A DNA stretch of 64,000 nucleotides. It comes from Nitrosospira multiformis (GTDB lineage Bacteria; Pseudomonadota; Gammaproteobacteria; Burkholderiales; Nitrosomonadaceae). Shown in pieces: positions 10,389 to 17,735 of this stretch; position 1 is the first letter of the stretch; each line of letters opens with the position of its first letter. The stretch is from assembly GCA_017306155.1 (NCBI GenBank), contig JAFKJB010000003.1, forward strand, positions 62,001 through 126,000, written 5' to 3'. A program made the translations under genes and the position numbers. The notes under the pieces were generated by a model. It had not been told where the DNA came from and did not search any database. It worked only from the letters and a program-made list of their open reading frames with translations.

Positions 10389-10410
10389 CGAGTCTGGATT
10401 TCCAGACTCG
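10389..10410 (+). terminator. Hairpin at the end of metG
   Basis: CGAGTCTGG, loop ATTT, CCAGACTCG begins at the base after the metG stop. The stem is a perfect 9 bp, but no T run follows (GCAAAACTCTCC). It is a possible weak terminator or 3'-end stabiliser. Confidence 0.5.
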
Positions 10411-10463
10411 GCAAAACTCTCCTCAAACGCCCGCTGAAGACAGGGGACTAGCAGGAGTGTTCG

Positions 10464-12248
10464 CTATCGGCCCATGCGCGAGGCTGTCAGCTTTACGTCA
10501 GCATGCTCCCAGGCCTTTTTGAAGCGTGCCTCGATAACGCCCGCCTCGGCTTCCTTTTTCTGAGCACGCAGGGCCTGCAGCAGCCCGAAAAGAGCCCAGC
10601 CACTGTCGCGATTGCGTTGCAGATCGTTCCAGTAGACCGTCTCTGCTTCGTCCGGGTACCCCGCCTCCAGCAGGACGGCGCCGAGCGCGAGCCGCGGCGG
10701 ATAGTGCCATTCGGCGGGCTCCGTATAAACCAGCGCATCCTCGTAGCGGACCGCGCGTTCAAGATGCGCTATGGCCGAATCGAATTTGCCGCGCGCGGCG
10801 TCAATTTCACCGGCCAGCACTTCAGGAGCGATTTTGAGGATTGTCCGCGGCGTATTCTTGGAGAAGAGCGCACCGTCCAGGCCTGGGTCTTTCATGATTT
10901 CGCGCAAAATACCCAGTTCCTGTTCGGCTTTGGAGAGTCGCCCGGTTGCGACAAATGCCAGGCCCCGGACATAATGCCAGCTCCCCTTGAGGAATGTATT
11001 CGTGGCGGGGGGCGAGGGCTCATCCAATATCTCCTGCCAGTGCCCGAACCTCGCGAGAGCCCAGTAAGGCGCCATGCGGAACACGGCAGTCAGGGGCATT
11101 TCCTTCAACAGGCTATCGTTTATCCTGCTGGCGGTCTTGCGGGCGGATTCGATCGCGATTCTGCCTTGACCGCTTGCCGTTGCAGAAAACGAAAGAAAGT
11201 GAATATTATGCGGATAGTACGCCATCGGGTACAGTCCCTGTGCCTGGCATTGGGCGATGTAGTCCTCGTCGGCTGCTATTGCCAACTGGTTGCTTTCTAT
11301 CGCATCCGCATACCGTCCCACCCGCTGATAAATATGCGAGGGCATGTGTATCATGTGTCCCGCTGCAGGCATCAGCGAGGGCATGTGTATCATGTGTCCC
11401 GCTGCAGGCATCAGCGGGAGCAGGGTATCCGCGGCTTTCTCTGCGCGCTCGGGCGTGCTCGTCGGCTCCAGCAGATGAATTTGCATATGCAATGCAGCGG
11501 GATGCGCGGGATGGCGACGCAACACTTCCTCGGTCAGCGCCACGATTTCGGCCGTTCCCTCGTAGGGGTGGCCGTCCCGCATCCAGTATCCCCAGGGACG
11601 AAGGTCCATCACCGATTCCACATAGAGCATGGCGATATCGGGGTCAGCGGAAAAGCGCCGATGCACCGTCCGCATTGCTTCAGCATAAGCCTTGTCATTT
11701 GCCGTACGGTTCCCGGAATCGCCCGAATAGCGTTTCTCCAGCGCGCTGATCAGCGCCTGTTCCCTTTTCGAGGCCGATCCCATCAGCGATTTCGCCTTTT
11801 GCACCAGCTTCAAGGCATCGGATTCATCGTCGGGATCCATGGGTGCGTTGATATTGGGGCCCAGCACCAGTGCCTGCCCCCAGTACGCCATGGCAAGCGC
11901 AGGATCGAATCGCGTGGCTTCGCGGAATGCGCGCCGCGCTTCGGCATGGTTAAAGCCGTAGGCCAAATTGATACCCTGATTGATAAAGAGCTGCGCTCTT
12001 TTATTTCGCGTGCTGACCGGAAATACATGAGTCCCGAGGTTCTGCAGTCTCGGTGCCAGCTGCCCATCCAGGCCTGGCTGGTTCGCCATGGGTGAAGCTT
12101 CATAATGCTTGTGGTTTGATCCCTGCGCCGCAGGGGCCGGGCTATGCTCGCCCACAGCCGAGTCACGCGCTTCCGAGGATGGGCAAAAGACGCTTGTCCC
12201 AGCCAATACCAGTCCCATCATAAGGAAATTAAAGGCACGAGATTGCAT
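10464..12248 (-). CDS. Secreted TPR-repeat protein with an internal 13-residue duplication
   Basis: 594 residues. The N-terminal hydrophobic stretch FNFLMMGLVLAGTSVFCPSS looks like a signal peptide, so the protein is probably periplasmic or lipid-anchored. TPR-like helices start near AEARRAFREATRFDPALAMA. A HMPSHIY motif seen in related TPR proteins sits mid-protein. Just before it, LMPAAGHMIHMPS occurs twice in tandem, from an exact 39-bp duplication. The start at 12248 was chosen because AAGGAG lies 6 bp before that ATG. It lies 140 bp downstream of a TetR gene, with a matching operator-like site between them. Function is unknown. Confidence 0.8.
   Translation of the reverse strand: MQSRAFNFLMMGLVLAGTSVFCPSSEARDSAVGEHSPAPAAQGSNHKHYEASPMANQPGLDGQLAPRLQNLGTHVFPVSTRNKRAQLFINQGINLAYGFNHAEARRAFREATRFDPALAMAYWGQALVLGPNINAPMDPDDESDALKLVQKAKSLMGSASKREQALISALEKRYSGDSGNRTANDKAYAEAMRTVHRRFSADPDIAMLYVESVMDLRPWGYWMRDGHPYEGTAEIVALTEEVLRRHPAHPAALHMQIHLLEPTSTPERAEKAADTLLPLMPAAGHMIHMPSLMPAAGHMIHMPSHIYQRVGRYADAIESNQLAIAADEDYIAQCQAQGLYPMAYYPHNIHFLSFSATASGQGRIAIESARKTASRINDSLLKEMPLTAVFRMAPYWALARFGHWQEILDEPSPPATNTFLKGSWHYVRGLAFVATGRLSKAEQELGILREIMKDPGLDGALFSKNTPRTILKIAPEVLAGEIDAARGKFDSAIAHLERAVRYEDALVYTEPAEWHYPPRLALGAVLLEAGYPDEAETVYWNDLQRNRDSGWALFGLLQALRAQKKEAEAGVIEARFKKAWEHADVKLTASRMGR
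11336..11413. repeat. Exact 39-bp tandem duplication inside the TPR gene
   Basis: Bases 11336-11374 and 11375-11413 are identical and adjacent. 39 is a multiple of three, so the frame is kept and LMPAAGHMIHMPS is duplicated. The lack of any mismatch points to a recent event, or to an assembly artefact. Confidence 0.95.
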
Positions 12249-12294
12249 GTACATCTCCTTGAAAGTATTTTTACAGTTGAATGGATTGCTTACT

Positions 12295-12333
12295 CTATTG
12301 CCCGAATTTCCGTTCCAGCGACTCTCTGCGCAT
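12295..12333 (-). CDS. Possible 12-codon leader ORF before the TPR gene
   Basis: ATG at 12333 encodes MRRESLERKFGQ and stops with TAG. AGGAG lies six bases before the ATG, as good as the site of the TPR gene itself. It sits between the operator-like site (12355-12370) and the TPR start (12248), where the 5' leader is expected. It could couple or tune translation. A chance ORF of this length is quite possible. Confidence 0.3.
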   Translation of the reverse strand: MRRESLERKFGQ

Positions 12334-12354
12334 TTATATCTCCTGTTTAGATAA

Positions 12355-12370
12355 ATATGACTGGTCGTAT
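12355..12370. promoter_or_regulatory. Operator-like site upstream of the TPR gene
   Basis: ATATGACTGGTCGTAT matches its own reverse complement at 12 of 16 positions. The same core, ATATGAC-Y-GGT-Y-GT, occurs once more directly upstream of the adjacent TetR gene (13012-13027). Shared sites in front of both genes suggest control of both by this regulator. Confidence 0.45.
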
Positions 12371-12387
12371 TTACCAAAGGTAAAAAA

Positions 12388-13002
12388 TTAGCGAGATGCA
12401 GATGTAAGAGGCCTGAAAAAATCTCCGAGCAGGTCCTGGCAACATTGCCTGACAGGCCCGGATGATTTTTCGATTTTCGCCCTCAGCAAGCCCCCCTGCC
12501 AGGCATTTATCAATAAATCGGCCATTTCTCCTGCCGATTTGTCTACCCTGACCGTTCCTTGTTGCTGAGCCTTGACCAAACCGGATTGCAGCAGGTCCCG
12601 ATATCGGGTAACAGCCGTCTGAAGGGATTGCTGACAAAGAAGACTGGTATCGCCGATCTCGCCCATCAAATTGCCAAGCAGGCAGCCGCCCTGGAAATCG
12701 TTTTTCTCCAGCTCCGTAACAAGCTCATCAAAATAACACTGTATTGCATCCAGTGCATCGGTTTCGGAATATCGTAAATGAGTGGTCAGCTGGGCGATAA
12801 AAGGGTCGACGTAATGCTGGATGACCTTGGCGCCAAAATCTTCCTTGCTGTCGAAATAATTATAAAAAGAGCCCTTGGGGATATTTACCGCATCCAGAAT
12901 CTCCTGGAGCCCGGTGCCGTGGTAACCTTGCCGCATGAGCATACTCACACCCTGATTCAACAAGGCATCCCGGCTCGCTTCCTTTTTTGCAGATCGTGAC
13001 AT
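12388..13002 (-). CDS. TetR/AcrR-family transcriptional regulator
   Basis: 204 residues. The N-terminal helix-turn-helix spans about residues 14-58, with TGLQEILDAVNIPKGSFYNY-type recognition helices. The remainder is a ligand-binding helical domain containing several cysteines. It is probably a homodimeric repressor released by a small molecule that cannot be deduced. An operator-like site lies 10 bp upstream of its own start and a second one precedes the downstream TPR gene. Autoregulation plus control of the TPR gene is therefore the simplest reading. Confidence 0.88.
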   Translation of the reverse strand: MSRSAKKEASRDALLNQGVSMLMRQGYHGTGLQEILDAVNIPKGSFYNYFDSKEDFGAKVIQHYVDPFIAQLTTHLRYSETDALDAIQCYFDELVTELEKNDFQGGCLLGNLMGEIGDTSLLCQQSLQTAVTRYRDLLQSGLVKAQQQGTVRVDKSAGEMADLLINAWQGGLLRAKIEKSSGPVRQCCQDLLGDFFRPLTSASR

Positions 13003-13011
13003 AGGGAAATA

Positions 13012-13027
13012 ATATGACCGGTTGTCT
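13012..13027. promoter_or_regulatory. Operator-like site at the TetR gene start
   Basis: ATATGACCGGTTGTCT carries the palindromic core ACCGGT and shares its first half with the site at 12355. It is 10 bp upstream of the regulator's ATG, where bound protein would block transcription or lie in the leader. Confidence 0.4.
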
Positions 13028-13256
13028 TATTTTGTCAACTGTTCTTTACCCATGCTCATGCGGTAAACCGCTCACCTCTGTAATTCCCCTCTATCTATAT
13101 TTGACTCACCAACCGGATTGAATATTCTGCATCCAAGCGGAGATAACCTGTTTTTACCCACGAAAAAATCCTTTTTGTATCCTGCAATACGATATATCAG
13201 GAAACCTTCATGCCAGTTTTACTATCTCTCTCGTTTAATTTCCGGTTTCCAAGATA

Positions 13257-14303
13257 TCATTTTCTGGTTTTGGCAAGTAAATTAGGGGGCGGCCCGATCG
13301 GTTCGAATTTTCTCAACAACGGAATATCCTCTTTGCTTATCCAGCGGATATCCGTATCAAATGTATTGTGAGGTCCCCAGCTGCCGGTAAATTTCTTACC
13401 ATCAGGCGTGAAAGTCCAGCACATTTCTTCACCCGGGGTATTGATGACATCCCCGAGATTGATCGGTTTCTGCCATTCTCCATTGGCATCCTGATGTGAG
13501 ATCCACATGTCGTGCCCACCCCGGGAAGCCGGATCAATCCGTGTACTGGTGACGACCATACTTTTGCCATCTTTTGACACCCCGGTCCAGTGCATATGGT
13601 CACGCTGTGGAGAATTGATTTTCGCGCCCAGGCTCACCGGCTTCTGCCACATCCCGTCTTTTTTCTCGACTTTCCAGATATCGCTTTCCTGCGTGACTCC
13701 CGGTTGGCTGTAATTGAAATAAATCAGGCTGTCGGAAACAATAATCGGACAATGTTCCTCCCCGGTTGGAGTATTGATACTGGGAAGTTCCGGAACATCG
13801 TTCCAGTTTCTGGCCGACTGCCATACACCATTCACTTTCTGAACGACATAAAGATCGCCGGATAGCAGGTTACCTGGTTCATATCTCGTAAAATAAATGA
13901 CATTACCATCATCCGAGAAGCTGGGTTCCAGGTCCCAGGCCGCTGTATTGATATTTGGCCCTACGGCCGGATCGATGTCAGGACCGAGGTGAACGGGTTC
14001 CTGCCACACGCCATCCACATTGCGAGCCATCCATATGTCGAAATTGTAACGCGTGCCGGGTGATTCGATACTGCCTTCGCGGGTTGAAACAAAAATAGCT
14101 GTTTTGCCGTCTGCACTATAGGTAATTTCTATTTCGGAACCTGATGAGTTGATGGGTGCGCCCATATCTTTTGATGCAGCAGGCGGCTCGGTCACTCCAC
14201 TGCCTTCGGCTCCGTGCATGCCCGGCATGGCATAAGACAAATTCCCTGCCAGCATTAAAACCGGTAGCGTGGAACAAAACTTCATAACAGAGCTGCCTTT
14301 CAT
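13257..14303 (-). CDS. Exported PD40 / WD40-like beta-propeller protein
   Basis: 348 residues. MKFCSTLPVLMLAGNLSYAMPG is a signal peptide preceded by a short basic start. The mature part repeats the blade pattern of PD40/TolB-like propellers: EITYSADGKTAIFVSTR, EPSFSDDGNVIYFTR, PIIVSDSLIYFNYS and SKDGKSMVVTSTR. Intervening segments read W-Q-x-P-x-x-L-G. Such proteins often scaffold or bind ligands in the periplasm; no enzyme motif is seen. The start at 14303 has GAGGAG seven bases upstream. It stands between the TetR gene and a methyltransferase and shares no clear operon with either. Confidence 0.8.
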   Translation of the reverse strand: MKGSSVMKFCSTLPVLMLAGNLSYAMPGMHGAEGSGVTEPPAASKDMGAPINSSGSEIEITYSADGKTAIFVSTREGSIESPGTRYNFDIWMARNVDGVWQEPVHLGPDIDPAVGPNINTAAWDLEPSFSDDGNVIYFTRYEPGNLLSGDLYVVQKVNGVWQSARNWNDVPELPSINTPTGEEHCPIIVSDSLIYFNYSQPGVTQESDIWKVEKKDGMWQKPVSLGAKINSPQRDHMHWTGVSKDGKSMVVTSTRIDPASRGGHDMWISHQDANGEWQKPINLGDVINTPGEEMCWTFTPDGKKFTGSWGPHNTFDTDIRWISKEDIPLLRKFEPIGPPPNLLAKTRK

Positions 14304-14388
14304 TCTGCTTCTCCTCTTCAGGTAAAATCAAACCCTTGATTCTCTTTCGAGATTCCAGCTCATGCCCAAAATTGCAATCTCGCAAATC

Positions 14389-15183
14389 TCAAGGCTTTTC
14401 CGCCTCGAACAGTATGGCCTGCATCGGATAACGCGCGGGGTTTGAGCCATACTCTCTTGTCAGCGCTTCCGCCAGCACCTCGACTATCTCCTCCGGCTCG
14501 ACCCCGCCGCGCTCTCTGATCTCCTCAATTACGGGACAAAATACCAGGCCCCGCGCGAAGGCCGGCACATCCTGAATATCGTATTCCCGTGTCTGAACTG
14601 AGATGACAATCCGTCCAAAGCCTGAGCGAATAAGTATTTCCTTGATAGGGTCTATTTCGAAGGAGGAAACGGGGTCCTCAAGAAACCGGGGCGGGTTCGA
14701 TGGAAAAAACTGCTTCAGCACTTCGAAAGTCAGACTGGCGAAGGGGTTGTAACGCCGCGAATCCCACACGCTGAACAAGTATTGCCCGCCACGCTTCAAT
14801 ACCCGATACACCTCGCGAAACGCCGCCTCTTTATCGAAGAACATCACTCCAAACTGGCAGACTGCCGCATCGAACGCTTCATTTTCGAAAGGCAGTGCCG
14901 TAGCGTCCGCAACCTGGAAGGCGACCTGCTCGTGGGGAAGAAACTTTGCACGCGCGATGTCCATCATGGCGTCGCTGATATCGATCGCGCTCAGCAGCGC
15001 ATCCTCGGGGAGCACGTCACGCAAGTGACGGGTAACTATTCCCGTCCCTGCCGCGATTTCGAGCATGTGGCGGACTGATCTTCCGGTTGCGCGTCTCGCA
15101 ATGTCGATAGCATAGTGCTCAAAAAGCACGGGCCCGAGATCACGATCGTACGCGATGGCGACATCGCCGACATAACCTGCCAT
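14389..15183 (-). CDS. Class I SAM-dependent methyltransferase
   Basis: 264 residues of the UbiE/COQ5 type. Motif I reads LEIAAGTGIVTRHL, followed by SAIDISDAMMDIA and VADATALPFENEAFDAAVCQFG (motifs II-III). The substrate is not evident; a small hydrophobic acceptor is common in this group. The N-terminus MAGYVGDVAIAYDRDLGP resembles stand-alone bacterial homologues. It lies 142 bp beyond the OsmC-TetR-membrane protein operon on the same strand and may be read from it. Confidence 0.85.
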   Translation of the reverse strand: MAGYVGDVAIAYDRDLGPVLFEHYAIDIARRATGRSVRHMLEIAAGTGIVTRHLRDVLPEDALLSAIDISDAMMDIARAKFLPHEQVAFQVADATALPFENEAFDAAVCQFGVMFFDKEAAFREVYRVLKRGGQYLFSVWDSRRYNPFASLTFEVLKQFFPSNPPRFLEDPVSSFEIDPIKEILIRSGFGRIVISVQTREYDIQDVPAFARGLVFCPVIEEIRERGGVEPEEIVEVLAEALTREYGSNPARYPMQAILFEAEKP

Positions 15184-15325
15184 TCCAAGAATCCTCCGGT
15201 TGTAGACTGATTACAGGTACAAGGGCCTTGAGCTGTTCAGTCTCACAGGATGTGTTGCGGGTCTATAATGGTTATGTTTCGCGGCTGTCTGAATTTCATG
15301 TTGAATTTCTCCTTTGCTTGAACAG

Positions 15326-15952
15326 TCAGCGCTTTCTGAAAATACGATAAAGAATTGCTCCGGCGATCAGTAGAAACAAGGGCCAGAGCTGAGGGAGGCC
15401 GTCATACCAGACCGTGCCCACGATAATGGGGATTTCCAGCGTGAAATCAGCCTGGTTCCCATCCTTCCCGGATAGATAAAGCCGGTATTCACCCGCCTCG
15501 ACCATGTTCAGCACATGGGTGATGATGCCGGTTTCGTAGGTTTTCGATGGCACCGTCATCAGAGTCTTCACCGGCATGCCGCTTTCCATTTTTGCAAGCC
15601 TCATGGCCAGCGGCCATTCACGCGCAGATTCGGGGTAAAGAAGATCGATCGTGACATCCAGGATTCCGGGGCTGGGTATTTTTCCGCACAGGACAGGGAC
15701 GGACATCGCACCTGTTGCGTCCTCAGGGATTTCATAGTCCCCTGGAATGAAATAACCCGAATAGCCAATCACCAGGGAGGCGGACTCTATGGTGCAGGTG
15801 CCGCCGCGAAAGCCCTTCGGATAGGTGTTTGACTGATCCCCTTGAGAGCTCACATGAAACTGCAAACCGACTGCGACGATAACCGCGAGAGATCCAGCCA
15901 GGATCAGGAAACGCCGCATGCCTGTCGATAAATTTGCCCAGATGCCGTCCAT
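15326..15952 (-). CDS. Membrane protein of unknown function with large exterior domain
   Basis: 208 residues. I do not recognise a family. An N-terminal hydrophobic segment (about 13-32, MRRFLILAGSLAVIVAVGLQ) is followed by about 150 polar residues and a second membrane segment at the C-terminus (LWPLFLLIAGAILYRIF) ending in RKR. The middle region is predicted to lie outside the cytoplasm. It has two cysteines (GGTCTIE and VLCGKI) that could form a disulfide. The ATG at 15952 was chosen because AGGAG lies six bases before it. It begins 31 bp after the TetR stop, so it is probably the third gene of the osmC-tetR operon. Confidence 0.75.
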   Translation of the reverse strand: MDGIWANLSTGMRRFLILAGSLAVIVAVGLQFHVSSQGDQSNTYPKGFRGGTCTIESASLVIGYSGYFIPGDYEIPEDATGAMSVPVLCGKIPSPGILDVTIDLLYPESAREWPLAMRLAKMESGMPVKTLMTVPSKTYETGIITHVLNMVEAGEYRLYLSGKDGNQADFTLEIPIIVGTVWYDGLPQLWPLFLLIAGAILYRIFRKR

Positions 15953-15983
15953 TGATTTCTCCTGTAAAAATTCTGGCCTAAGT

Positions 15984-16607
15984 CTATTCCATGGCGGCAG
16001 CCGCGGAGGATGCACAGTCTTCCGCTGGAGAGGGAGCGCATTCCATGCACCGCAAAATATCTTCGGCGGCAAGCCTGGCAATATAGGCTGGCTGGCTGTT
16101 CTGGGTGACCATGGCAGTCACGATCGCCCCTTCGATGAGCAAGCCCAGTTTCTGAGTGACCATATCCGGATCCCTGGCTCCGCTTTCCCCAACCAGCGCC
16201 CTCAGCCGGTCAATTATCTGATCCCGGTACGCACCTGCTACATCCTTTACCCAACGGCTATCCTTTTCATGCTCCGCCACGGCGTTAATGAATACGCAGC
16301 CGAAGAAGTCTTCCTTCGCGAACCATTTTTCCAGCAGATCGAACAGGGCCAGGATGCGCGCCCCGGGGGAACACTTGAGATGCGGCAGGTCCAGGTCGAA
16401 CCAGCGAAACCACATGTTCGCTTCCGTATCGAATACCGCCTTGAGCAGATTTTCCTTTGAGCCGTAGTGCGCATAGAGGCTGGCACGAGCCACTCCTGCT
16501 TCCTCGAGAATCCGTGTAATGCCGGTCGCATGGATTCCGGCGCGGCAGAACAGGCGGCGCGCTGCAAGAAGCAATTTTTCCTCGGTCGATTTGCGTTCTT
16601 TCTTCAT
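15984..16607 (-). CDS. TetR-family regulator of the OsmC operon
   Basis: 207 residues. The helix-turn-helix lies near residues 10-55 (IHATGITRILEEAGVARASLYAHYGSKE in two parts). The C-terminal domain has Cys in FFGCVFINAVAEHEKD, a position used for sensing in some electrophile-responsive TetR proteins. The ATG at 16607 has a GGAGGA ribosome site; longer readings lack one. It lies 106 bp after the OsmC gene. A 16-bp palindrome upstream of that gene (17335-17350) is of the type bound by this family (compare the NemR box with AGACC...GGTCT), so autorepression of the operon is likely. Confidence 0.87.
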   Translation of the reverse strand: MKKERKSTEEKLLLAARRLFCRAGIHATGITRILEEAGVARASLYAHYGSKENLLKAVFDTEANMWFRWFDLDLPHLKCSPGARILALFDLLEKWFAKEDFFGCVFINAVAEHEKDSRWVKDVAGAYRDQIIDRLRALVGESGARDPDMVTQKLGLLIEGAIVTAMVTQNSQPAYIARLAAEDILRCMECAPSPAEDCASSAAAAME

Positions 16608-16713
16608 CACACCATTCCTCCACGATCTGCATGGACAGATGCGGGCCTGGCCGGATGGGCTGCGACCGATCACTGCGAGATCTGTACACCGGTCATCTCC
16701 ATTCCCCTGGTCG

Positions 16714-17262
16714 TTATGAAAACCCAGCCAGTTCGGTCTGCTTGCAGCTGATCTCGACATCGAGCGGCACCGGCCGGATGATCGTATCCGGAACGGGCGC
16801 GGTTTTCAGCAACCTGTCCATGATTTCCTTCACCCTGTCGGGGGAGGAATCAGTCTGAATATTCACCGCTACCCGGATGCTTTCAAAGCCGGGATCAGCC
16901 GTTTCAAGACCAAAGACGGCACGGAAATTCACCCGACCAGAAACGTCGAGGCGCAGTGATTTCACTGTGATGCCGGCGGCGGACAATCCGCCAATATAGG
17001 TGGCGACAAGACAACCGCCGATTGCGCTAAGCAGCATATCCTCCGGGGTCATGCCGCTTCCCTTGCCGCCGTACTGCTCGGGCTCGTCACCGATGACTTC
17101 CTGGCCATCCATGGCAGAGGATACGGTGCGATATCCGTTTTTCCAGACGATAGTCGACTCATACCGGGGGTGGGCGAAAGGTCCGTCTGCATCGGCCTCG
17201 ATACGATCCCGCGTTGCCCGCAACCTGTCGACATCAATTCCATTCAGGCATTTCATTGTCAT
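16714..17262 (-). CDS. OsmC-family peroxide/redox protein
   Basis: 182 residues. OsmC/Ohr proteins reduce organic hydroperoxides with a pair of cysteines. Here the GMTPEDMLLSAIGGCLVATY block holds the first conserved Cys, and the second is in DVEISCKQTE near the C-terminus. This looks like the YhfA/OsmC-like branch and not classical Ohr. Three ATGs cluster at the start; GGAGG is best placed (six bases) for the one at 17262. It leads an operon with a TetR gene and an unknown membrane protein, under a palindromic operator 73 bp upstream. Confidence 0.87.
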   Translation of the reverse strand: MTMKCLNGIDVDRLRATRDRIEADADGPFAHPRYESTIVWKNGYRTVSSAMDGQEVIGDEPEQYGGKGSGMTPEDMLLSAIGGCLVATYIGGLSAAGITVKSLRLDVSGRVNFRAVFGLETADPGFESIRVAVNIQTDSSPDRVKEIMDRLLKTAPVPDTIIRPVPLDVEISCKQTELAGFS

Positions 17263-17334
17263 CATTCACCTCCATGTCGTCACAGAAAATATTGATGCCA
17301 CTATTGATTTCCGTACATCACGGCGATATCAAAA

Positions 17335-17350
17335 CAGACCGATCAGTCTG
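17335..17350. promoter_or_regulatory. TetR-type operator upstream of the OsmC operon
   Basis: CAGACCGATCAGTCTG matches its reverse complement at 14 of 16 positions and is flanked by AAAA and GTTTT. It resembles boxes bound by NemR-like TetR regulators (AGACC-N4-GGTCT). No second copy was noticed in the window. Confidence 0.6.
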
Positions 17351-17735
17351 GTTTTGATTCTACCCCCGGAATAAAGACATTACAAGAGAAATGGGTATGA
17401 TTTTCTTTGAAGGCTGGACAATTCCTCATGCGAAGCTAACGGTAGCAATCTACATTTCGAAATAGCCCTCTTGCAGCAAGATAAACCAGTTAAAAAGAAT
17501 AATCTGGCAAGCAGTTCTTGAAATGGTCCATATTTAAAAAGTGGCTGGAAACCTCGTGGAGTGAAATACTGTTCTCCTGACGATCCGCTCTACTGCTATC
17601 GGAAAATCCTTAGATGTGCGCGCCGTATCAGTCCATCGAAAATATTGACAGAGCTCGCCAGTTATATCGTCAAGAAAATCCTAAGTTCAAGGGGATATGG
17701 CCTGACCGCCGTGGATCAGGAAAAACGGATACGAT
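17351..17735. other. Gap without a recognised gene
   Basis: About 385 bp between the OsmC operator and the end of the RND pump gene. Short open frames on the plus strand have no ribosome site or recognisable sequence. No terminator with a clear T run was seen after the pump gene. Confidence 0.5.

Noticed and set aside
10503-12095. 530-codon plus-strand ORF opposite the TPR gene
   Set aside because: Antisense shadow of a well-supported gene; amino acid composition is unlike a protein and includes the mirrored 39-bp repeat.
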